A DNA stretch of 64,000 bases from Gambelia wislizenii. Its lineage: Eukaryota > Chordata > Lepidosauria > Squamata > Crotaphytidae. The position numbers and the translations under genes are program-made. The stretch's first letter is position 1. Every line of letters starts with the position of its first letter. The notes below the pieces were generated by a model. The model ran no database searches and had not been told where the DNA came from. It saw only the letters and a program-made list of their open reading frames with translations. Location: positions 70,380,001 to 70,444,000 of the forward strand of contig JAUMIR010000003.1 in assembly GCA_030847615.1 (NCBI GenBank). The letters are read 5' to 3'. Positions 55,810 through 64,000 of the stretch are shown here, piece after piece.

Positions 55810-56270
55810 AAAAATGGCTGGGATCCTATTGGTGAATTATGACAGTGTAAGTGACATAGTAATGTACTTTTTGGTTGTGTGGGGGTCAGAATTCTGTTCC
55901 AACCACTCAACAACCAAAAATCTCCCCAAAGCCCACCTTGTAAGCAGTGCACTCAGATGCCATTTCCATCTTGTTGGAAAGCAGGGGGATTTGTAGGGAT
56001 GCCTTTCAGCTATTTTTCTGCAGCTGGAAGTGTTCTAAGGACATTATCGGCAGAGACATCCCAAGGACTGCAGGAGGTTTTTGCAGATGGCTATAGCAGT
56101 GGATTCAGCCAAAGGGGGAAAAATGGACACATCCCGACTGCTCTCACTGTTCTCCAACAAAATAGATGTGTTGGAGAGCTGTGCTGTTTCCAAGGTGGGT
56201 TTTAGGGGGCAGGATTAGGAGACCTAGATACAGAGACAGAGTTATGTGATATACACATCTTGATCTTGGC
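55810..56270. repeat. Dispersed foldback element, copy B (partner 49370-49730)
   Basis: Colinear with 49370-49730 as described there. It carries an additional block (TTTCCATCTTGTTGGAAAGC) that is itself a small hairpin. Confidence 0.72.
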
Positions 56271-57242
56271 CATTTTCTATTTAACTTTTAGTTTTTTCTG
56301 TTATCAAATCTAAGCATTCTCTTCTTCACTAATCCATTGTAATTGTACAAACAACCTTTATATTAGGAAGGTAGGAAAAAAAGAAAGAAAGTTACCCATC
56401 CCTGTAGTATCATCCCACCATTTATGTTTTTGTATTACTTCTTTTAAAAAGAGAGTTCTAGCCAGGCTGTTTACTTGCAATCTTTAGTGCTAGACTGCAC
56501 ATCTTAACTTCTGAAAGATTAAGTGAAAAGTCAGCAGAATTCCTCACAGCACAACAATTGTCTATATTAAGACTACTTTTCCCTCATGCATTGTGACACA
56601 GGACAGAATATTCTGCTTAAGTTTGGGCTAATATTGCTCCAGTGGTAGCAATAAAATCCATCCCCTGCCCTTTGTTCAGTTCTGGGAGAGCCATGTCATT
56701 TTGTTTTGTTTTCAAAAAGAGAATTCCAAAATAGGTATAGAGACTAGCAGAATAATAGGGTCAGATATTATATACTTAATGTAGTGCTGAAGAGTGACTA
56801 AACCAATGGCTGAATAATGTGAAAAATGTGAAGAATGCATCGAGGCTGGAGCTTAACTGTTCAATGAAAGTAGGTCTCCAGTTGTATCAGCTCTCATTTC
56901 AACCATCAGTTAAGTAGCAGCAAACAGCTAAGAATAACCTTTACTTATGAATTGAAAAAACCTCCCAGAACAAAGCTCTAGTCAGGTGGAAGGTGTGGGA
57001 AAGCCTGGGTTGTGGTTGCATTCAGAGAAGGAGAACTGGCTGAAGTTCAGTAGAAGTTCATTGAAAATCTACTACTGTATTGTGATTAACCTTATGAATA
57101 GCTTCAGGAAAGTACAAGTTTGAATCTGAGGAAAATCCATGGAAGGAATAAGCAATAGGGAATCTCCCTATTCCCCAACACCCACAAATAATGACCTCAT
57201 GAATTTCACTAGGTGTTCTTAGGTGAGGAATATTCAGAGGTA
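56271..57242. other. Non-coding, nothing recognised
   Basis: No exon, RNA gene or named repeat recognised. Confidence 0.45.
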
Positions 57243-57775
57243 GTTTTGCCAGGGGTCAACTACATGGTAAAATAAATCCGGGAAGAATTCACTAAGACTC
57301 CTAATAGTTCCCACAAGTTGTGCAAAAAAGTCACCTCATTCAGAAGGAGGGGGGCTCAAAAACCCAAAAGTAGTGTAGCAAAGGCTTTCAGAACTATTCC
57401 CGACTTTTTTTGATAAAGTTCGCGAAAAAGCGCACAATTGGTTGTGTGAACTACCGATGCACAAAAGGCTGCAGGAACTACCAGCAATCTTTCCCAAACA
57501 GCCACAGCAGAGCTGAGCCATGATTGGTTGGACTGACTGTGGAGGGGGCAGACTTTTAAGAGATGCAAGGAGCCTCAAACAAAAAGATTCAGCCAGCAGT
57601 GCCCTCCATTGGCTGGAGAAAGGAGCTGGGGCGCCTCCTGTCAAGGCAACGACTGGTTCCTTGCAAAGGAATGAGGCAATGTGGGCGTGCGAACCGCAGC
57701 GCTGCTTCCGGGACAGAAATATTTCTGTCCCGATTTCTCCGGGGGATATTTTTGCCGTGTGAAAATCGCCTAAAT
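57243..57775. repeat. Dispersed repeat, copy B, joined to a MITE end
   Basis: 57243-57600 is colinear with 41210-41555. It continues to 57770 through a small perfect palindrome (GGGACAGAAATATTTCTGTCCC at 57703-57724, quoted as its two halves GGGACAGAAAT and ATTTCTGTCCC) and ends GTGTGAAAATCGCC, a variant of the GGAGATTTTCACAC terminus. Confidence 0.75.
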
Positions 57776-58616
57776 GCTAAAGAAAGGAGTTTCAAAATTT
57801 CAGGCCCAATTCAATGTACCTGTTCCTTGGGGCACTTCAGTTTTATGCAAAGCTTTTATGCCATGCAGGGAAAATGTGATAGATCAAAGGAAGGAAACTT
57901 AATATGTAGAACATTTAAAATCTTTAGTTAAAAGTCCCCCTCCTAATGAAATCAGAACACATAATTGTTACATATTTAACATTACATATTTAATGTGAGG
58001 TTATACTGTACTTAACACTTATGTATTAATTCTACTTTGCCAAACTTGCCTGTCATTGACTGATTATGTTACTAAAGCAAATGCCCTGAGTTCATAAAGT
58101 GTACTTGCAACAATAGGAATTTATCAAATAAATATCCCTTAAGTCCTCATATCTTCTCTTAGTTCATTCACATACTGCACAGATTTGTTCTTTGTCTCTC
58201 GGGTCTCCTTGAGGAGAAGCACTAAAAGCTCTATCTTAGGGAAAGATTTCTCCTTTGGGGCTATTAAGTACTCATTGCTGACATCTAGGAAAAGTCAGCC
58301 TTCAGAATATTGAAAACCAACTGAAAATAGGAGGCCCTTTTCACTTCCATTACAAGATTTCAAAACTAATTAAACTATCAGCTGACCTTATTTTATTCAC
58401 ATTCCTTAAACCAGTATATAAGCAAAAACTGAAGGTTCTTTACTCAGAAAAGAGTCTCCTCCCCACTTAAGGGAATTAAACTAAAGAAACTAGATTGAAA
58501 GGTAGTTTTAACTCCCTCCCTCGTTTATGACAGTATGAAACACCACAGCATTTGAGAACCCAAAATTTTTTCTTTGGCAGTTGGTGATTGTTAAATTTTA
58601 AATGGGGTAAGACTAA
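57776..58616. other. Non-coding, nothing recognised
   Basis: AT-rich, with no exon or repeat identified. Confidence 0.45.
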
Positions 58617-59360
58617 GAACTTTATCACAAGAGGCTGAAATTGCAGAATTACGTTGGGATAGTAGCTCTAATGGCCTACCTTTATCACATGACATCATGT
58701 TACAGCATGGTTGGTGTGCGCTCTAATGGTTACTTTCACGCACCTTTTCATTCACGAGGAAAAGCTGTAAATAGCTGTCAATATTGTTCTTTTCCCAGTA
58801 TTAACAAGCATGTGATAATTCAGTCCCACTGTAGTTCTGACATTATGGTGTGAGCGGGCATTCCTCCCTCTTTCCCCCCCTCCCCATTCCCAATGAGAAC
58901 ACATAATTCAACTTCTGATGGAGAGCGTGAAGAGGACTTCCATGACACTCTTTTAATGAACCGCCACCTTTTCTCGGTATGTTTTTTAATTTGTGTAATT
59001 GTTAATTTGTTAATTTTTTTGTTTTTTGTTTGTTTAATTGAAGTGGCATCTTCTCCCAATAACATCCAAAACTGCCTTCTTGCAAAATTGCAGAAGTAGG
59101 AGAAAACATTTTTTAAACGTGCATGTGTGAGTCATCTCAAAACCCAATTCCAACACAATGCAAAAACAAGTACTGTATTATAATAGCACAAGCTTCAATC
59201 CCATTCTTAAAATGCTAATAGATGGTCGTGCGATGCTCTGTTAGCGGCAGTGTTGCACAATTACAGCAAAGTACAACATTTAATGTAATAATGCCATTAT
59301 GTTTCCACTTTCCGCAATTGTGGAATTATAGCTTTTATAGATGCTTGTGTGATAAAGTCC
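58617..59360 (+). mobile_element. MITE of the GGACTTTATCAGAC family, 744 bp, TAA duplication
   Basis: Ends GAACTTTATCACAAG and GTGTGATAAAGTCC, flanked by TAA (58614-58616 and 59361-59363). It includes CACTCTTTTAATGAACCGCC, the counterpart of the family's GCTCTTTTTATGAACC block. It is longer than the others. The 58893-59099 open frame is part of the repeat: the same peptide start (MRTHNSTSDGEREED) occurs in the inverted copy at 62356-62544. Confidence 0.85.
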
Positions 59361-59791
59361 TAATTGTCAGGAATGCTTGCTTTAATGTTATTCATTGTTT
59401 CTTTGTTATGTGGATAAACAGAAATCTAAATTTGCTAAAGCTATCAATCTCACATCTTTCACAAACATTTCATGGTGATTTTAAAGTCTACACTGGACCA
59501 AATGTATTCCATACTTTTGGCAGAGCTAATGTGAGCTCATATCAACCTATGTCCAAGATCCACTCTAAGCAATATCCCACAGGGTTTTTTATGCCTTAAC
59601 TTGCTAAAATTTCCTGCAAATATTTTCAAAGCAGGCAAAAACCCCATCAAGGGAGACATGGGCAGTTGTCAGTAGACAGATTGTGATATGAATGCCTTCG
59701 GTCTAACAGTTCAGTGGACAGCATTACCTTTAAAAAACAACAACAACAGATCATGTGCAAGTTTCTTGATTTAAAACAAGGCTGTCATTAA
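59361..59791. other. Non-coding, nothing recognised
   Basis: Short spacer between two MITEs. A (CAA)n stretch lies near 59738. Confidence 0.5.
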
Positions 59792-60347
59792 GGACTTTAT
59801 CAGACCACCACCCTAAATCACGTTCTTTTGCTGGCATAACTTTGCCGTTTTTATGCCGGCAAAAGAACTCCCCATGCCACACTTACCTTCTATCCTGTGA
59901 GAAGGCTTCCCTGGCAATGGCGGAGGAGTGAACAGAGCTCCGTTCATGTCCTCATTCAAAATCCCATGTATTCTTACGAGAATACATAGCACAGGAAATT
60001 AAAAAACAAAAACAAAAATAACACTTGAAAAGTTACACTAAGCACATAAACACACTTAAAAACTTACAAGTAAACTACAGAGAGTCGTAAAAAGAGTTCC
60101 CTACTTGGATGTCACAATCTAACCCGGCAGTGTTCTGGCCAGACCGGCCATTTATGAGAGGACATTGGTGCGAGGTTTCATACACCGGAAATGCTGGCAA
60201 AATATTGCCATGGTTGATTTATTGACAGCTTATGACAGGTTTTAGACAAGACATAAATGCAAAAGGGCGACATTGTCTGATATGCTCACCCTTTTGTGAT
60301 TATGTGGTGTTGTTATGACGTCGTATTCGATGTGTCTGACAATGTCC
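59792..60347 (-). mobile_element. MITE of the GGACTTTATCAGAC family, 556 bp
   Basis: Left end GGACTTTATCAGACC, right end GTCTGACAATGTCC. The flanks TAA and TAG are an imperfect duplication. Interior blocks match 30478-31044 in the same orientation (TTATGCCGGCAAAAGAAC, AGACCGGCCATTTATG). Confidence 0.87.
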
Positions 60348-62351
60348 TAGTTCTCACTTTATTTCTCTTTCTGCTTACTTTTTAAGTTACATCTGTGCGG
60401 GTTCATTTATATTCTCAACCTGCTTTGTCAACAGTCTGGCAGTACTGCTTAAAAGTATTCATAGATGATATTGTGACATTGCTTATTACACTGTTCACAT
60501 TCCTGTGATTAAAAAGTGCACTTACGCACACAGAGCAACAGTACAGATGGTTTAGTCCTTTAGGTATGAATGTAAGTTTGGCTATCTTTTGCTCCTTCGA
60601 ACCTCCTTTAGTTATGATGAGTGAATTGCTCAATACTGCCAACTTAAAACTGGCTGTCTTATTTCTACTTTTTGTGTTTCCTAAATGCCTCCACTTGTAC
60701 TCATTATGCTTTTGTGCACAATCACCAAACTACCAAGAAAATGTAGAGGAATAAGATCATGTAGGATGAACAATTACATCCAGACTGTACAGTGCTTGTA
60801 GCATAAAACTCCACACCACGGGTTGAAATGCATTACTATTCTGGCATGTTCTGCCGCTATGTGATTGGAAAATCCAGGTTGATGCATTGAATAAAATTTC
60901 AGGTTCAAACCAATATTCAGCCATTAAACTCATTCACTGACCTTGAGTAAGACATTATATCTCAGCCTTAGGAAACTGTGTATACAGCTCTCAGCAAATT
61001 GGAGGAAGTATGAGATAAAAATATAATAATAAATCAACTAATGGAACCATAACAGAGAATATGTTTGTGAATTTTATGTTAAATCACTATGGTGATAACC
61101 AAGATTAGCAAGTCGAATGAAAGTATAGACTTTTGTTCTGACCTCTGAGAAATATGATCAAAACCTAAAGATAATATACTAAGAATAATGTGTTGTGTTA
61201 ATTCATTGGGTTTTTTGTTTGTTTGTCTGTCTCTGTGTTTAAGTAACAGAAACAATTTTACATTTTTCTCGTCATTTAATGGTGTCCATAACTCCCATTT
61301 TTATTTTTTGGAATAACAAATAGTGGGGTTTGACCCATTATTTTATTATCCTTCTGCCCTTGTATTCAATATGTGATTAGCGATCAAGAACTATTTAAAG
61401 CCCAGGGAGGTTTGCAGTGAAATGAACTGTGGAATCCTGGAAGGTTTTGCATGAAACAGGAACTCTGATTTGCAGACTGTAGTTTCTTTATAAAGTAACC
61501 ACTAATATTCCCACTAACATTAACTAAAATTAACAATGGATTATTTTTGGAACTCACTAACAATGGATGAAACAAAATAATTTTAAAACTAACATTACAG
61601 ACTGTGCATGTTATCATATCCCACAACTATAGCTCCTTAATGCAACCACCATTCACTGAATAATGGCCAAACTGAGTTCTTGAACATTTACTTACTAAAA
61701 GCTTTACTTACATAAGACAACACAGTGTCATCCTAGCTAGTCTCTCCATAGAAGATTAACTGAAGGTAGTAGACCATGCCAGATTCACACACAACACTGA
61801 TTCACACTTTCTAGACTGATGAACATCACAGTGACATAATAGCTCCATTTTCAAGCACTTGTCACCTAAGTGCATTCTATCTGCAATATCAAGCTAATGG
61901 GAGTGCTCATAAATAAACATGCTGTCACAAGTACTGTAACTAAAAAAGTATGTATGTTGATTTGAAATTCTGTGTATTTTATGAAGATTGGCTATCCTTT
62001 GTGAAGTGCTACAAATGGCAACACTGCAAGTACAGATTTTTCTAATGCTACATAATCCATTTTCTCCCATGGATTTCAGCAGAACTCTCCACCACGATGA
62101 TGTGCTGATTTTAATTCATGTGAGTATCAGCTGTTTTGAGTAGCTGCAGTATTCACAGCAGAGTGGATGACGAAACACATACATTATTCCTAGCAGAGAG
62201 CTATTGCCCTCTGCCCTCCTTTCAAAGGCAGAATCCAGCTGACTCTCATTTCTGGCTTGACACTTTTGCCTGTTCTCCTGCTAGGCTGCTGTTCACCAGG
62301 AGATGTTCACTCCTGGCCCATGGCATGCACTTTTAATTTTTTTCTCCTCCT
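60348..62351. other. Non-coding, nothing recognised
   Basis: About 2 kb without a recognised exon or named repeat. 61070-61135 is the partner of 62657-62722 in inverted orientation. Confidence 0.45.
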
Positions 62352-62656
62352 TCCTCTATTTCTCAAGAATGCAGTTTTGGCTGTTATCACAAGAAGATGG
62401 CATTTCAATTAAACAAACAAACAAAAACAAATTAACAATTACACAAATTAAAAAACACACCAAGTAAAGGCTACGGTTCATTAAAAGAGTATCATGGAGG
62501 TCCTCTTCACGCTCTCCATCAGAAGTTGAATTATGTGTTCTCATTGGGAATGGTGGGGGGGAAAGAGGGAGGAATGCCCACTCACACCATAATATCAGAA
62601 CTACAGTGGGACTGAATTATTGCACGCTTGTCAGTACCAGGAAAATAACAATATTG
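62352..62656 (-). mobile_element. Truncated, inverted copy of the 58617 MITE
   Basis: Reverse complement matches 58780-59095 (CAGTCCCACTGTAGTTCTGA, AACACATAATTCAACTTCTG, GACTGAATTATTG in antisense). It is truncated abruptly at 62656 where a different repeat begins. Confidence 0.85.
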
Positions 62657-62722
62657 ACAAAGGTCTATACTTCCATTTGACTTGCTAATCTTGGTTATCA
62701 CCATCATGATTTAACATAAAGC
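62657..62722. repeat. Inverted copy of 61070-61135
   Basis: Reverse complement reads TTATGTTAAATCATGATGGT then GATAACCAAGATTAGCAAGT, nearly identical to 61078-61120. Confidence 0.8.
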
Positions 62723-62872
62723 ATGGGTTTTTGCCTGTGAATGCAAATGTATGCCACAGTAATGGTTGGAGTGCTCACCAACCATGGTATAAAGACAACG
62801 ATGTGTGATAAGGGGAAGCCTTTACCATTACCATCCCAGTGTAATTCTGAGCTTTTGGCTTCATGTGATAAA

Positions 62873-63200
62873 GGACTTTTTCAGTTGGGGGGGGAACCCC
62901 GAGGAGATCGGGAGAAGAACAGGGCTCTTTCGCTTACAGAGCCCCGTTTCAGACAGCCCGATCCTCCTCCATCCTCCTCCTGACCTTCTCCCTACCTTCC
63001 CCGGTGCTGCTGGCACTGCTTTTTGTTGACGGAAAGCCTTCAAGAATAAAAAGTGGCACCCGCAGCATGGGGGAAGGTTGAGAGGAGGTCAGGAGGAGGA
63101 CAGAGGAGGACGGGGCTGTCTGAAATGGGGCTCTGTAAGCGATACAGCCCTTTCTTCTCCCAACCTTCTCGGGGGATTTTTCCCCTGTCTGAAAAAGTCC
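62873..63200. mobile_element. 328-bp palindromic MITE, GGACTTTTTCAG ends, AAA duplication
   Basis: Ends GGACTTTTTCAG and CTGAAAAAGTCC, flanked by AAA (62870-62872, 63201-63203). The arms pair over most of their length (CAGAGCCCCGTTTCAGACAG against CTGTCTGAAATGGGGCTCTG). The layout resembles the 10935 and 42070 palindromes with a third interior. Confidence 0.85.
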
Positions 63201-63203
63201 AAA

Positions 63204-63369
63204 GTCCAACATCCCTGGCTTTAGTCCAGAGTTCTTCTGGCTGCTGGTCAAATAAGCTTAATAGTTCAAATTTACTTTTTACATTATTTTAAAATTATAT
63301 AGGGATCTTGTCCGGGTTGTATTTGGGCACAATGGTTGGTTTATGTTTTTCTTTAGCTTTATTCTAACT
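63204..63369. other. Non-coding spacer
   Basis: Short stretch with no recognised feature between the palindromic MITE and the BovB fragment. Confidence 0.5.
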
Positions 63370-64000
63370 TTTGATATTAGCAATTCCTGGTGTGTGCTGT
63401 AATCTGCTGCTGGTCTTATTTTTGCAGAGGGAATGGAGCTTCTCCATCTTCTGCTTCCAGTTATGTAGTCTATTTGATTTCTGCTTTGGCTATCAGGAGC
63501 TGTTCATGCATACAGTCACCTCTCTGGTTGCTTGAAGAATGTGTTTGCAATGAACAAACTGTTGGCCTTGCAAAATTCAGTCAGTCACTTTCCTGCTTCA
63601 TTTCTTGATCTTAGGCCAAACTTTCCTACAATCTTTGATTCTGCTTTCCCCGCTACTTTTGCATTCCAATTGCCTATGATTAGCAACATGTCCTCTTTTA
63701 GTGTGTGATCAATTTCCTTCTGGACTCTAGTACAGAATCTTCCAATTTCTTTCTTTTCTGCCTTTGTGGTTGGAAAATAACTTGGATTATGGTTATATTG
63801 ATGGATTTTCCCTGAAGACTTCTTGACATGATTCAGTCAAACTTTGTATTATATCTCTTAACTGCTTTTGCTACATCTTTCCTCACTATTAATGCCACTC
63901 TATTTCTTCTTAGATTTTCATTGCCTGAGTAAAACACTGTGCATTTATCTGACTCAGAATGTCCCATTCCTGTCCACTTTAGCTCATTCACCCCAAGTAT
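63370..64000 (-). mobile_element. BovB (RTE) LINE endonuclease-domain fragment
   Basis: Minus-strand translation, with frameshifts, gives VNELKWTGMGHSESDKCTVF YSGNE, then NRVALIVRKDVAKAVKRYNT, then GNWNAKVAGKAESKIVGKFG and LTEFCKANSLFIANTFF. These correspond to the AP-endonuclease domain of BovB, including the G(D/N)WNAK block. The element continues beyond the right edge, toward its 5' end. It is dead in this copy. Confidence 0.88.

Noticed and set aside
41385..57644. Similar frames at 41385-41744 and 57336-57644 (LRLLASL, AQLCCGW/C, KIAGS)
   Set aside because: Both lie in the dispersed repeat shared by 41210-41555 and 57243-57600. The similarity is at DNA level and the frames have no domain.
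58893..62544. Matching small proteins (MRTHNSTSDGEREED...) at 58893-59099 (+) and 62356-62544 (-)
   Set aside because: The DNA around them matches equally well on both sides of the frame. They are two copies of one MITE, not a conserved gene pair.

Overview
The window is vertebrate nuclear DNA, almost certainly from a squamate reptile (lizard). Evidence for this: tRNA-headed SINEs with a BovB-type 3' end (ACTTGAAGGCACACAACAAC), BovB, CR1 and L2/CR1-group LINE fragments, L1-like remnants, many short DNA transposons with inverted ends, and frequent microsatellites. No bacterial-style genes, operons or CRISPR arrays are present. An iguanian-type lizard is my guess from the repeat mix; the sequence does not prove it.

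One protein-coding gene can be supported: NGEF (ephexin-1), the Eph-receptor-linked Rho guanine nucleotide exchange factor, on the minus strand. Five consecutive coding exons of the long form are visible, in transcript order: 48198-48472 (contains the start codon), 44463-44592, 24990-25132, 19387-19661 and 1476-1636. All five donors begin GT, all acceptors end AG, and the codon phases join correctly across every intron (1, 2, 1, 0, then 2 at the last donor). They encode the N-terminal regulatory region, the LYQEY inhibitory-helix motif and the start of the DH (RhoGEF) domain. The rest of DH, PH and SH3 lies beyond the left edge.

The most important single observation is a second, internal start of the gene. 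A GC/CpG-rich block at about 26.15-27.0 kb lies 1.1 kb upstream of the 24990-25132 exon. It holds a 92-bp first coding exon (26257-26348, beginning MELLAAALSAAC) with a GTGAGG donor in exactly the phase needed to join that exon. This is the expected structure of a short ephexin-1 isoform with its own promoter.

Everything else is intronic or upstream DNA loaded with repeats. 1-20 kb: an inverted-repeat element with a GC-rich core (3.7-5.0 kb), SINEs, an L2-like LINE (6.7-8.0 kb), a 341-bp giant palindrome (10.9 kb), and a decayed L1 ORF2 split by two oppositely oriented Tigger-like MITEs (13.4-15.7 kb). 20-34 kb: another L2-like LINE, L1 fragments, BovB interrupted by a MITE, and several MITEs with GGACTTTATCAGAC-type ends. 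34-44 kb: a degenerate tandem array, a 985-bp Tigger-like element filled with a GC-rich minisatellite, a CR1 3' end, and a second 341-bp palindrome. 45-64 kb: a dense field of MITEs, a hAT-like element with an 8-bp target duplication and a CR1 inserted in it, and a BovB endonuclease fragment at the right edge.

Many structurally different MITEs here share the same terminal motif (GGA followed by an AT-rich stretch and TCAGAC or TCACAC) and several have recognisable 3-bp target duplications, which suggests one family of transposases has mobilised many unrelated interiors.
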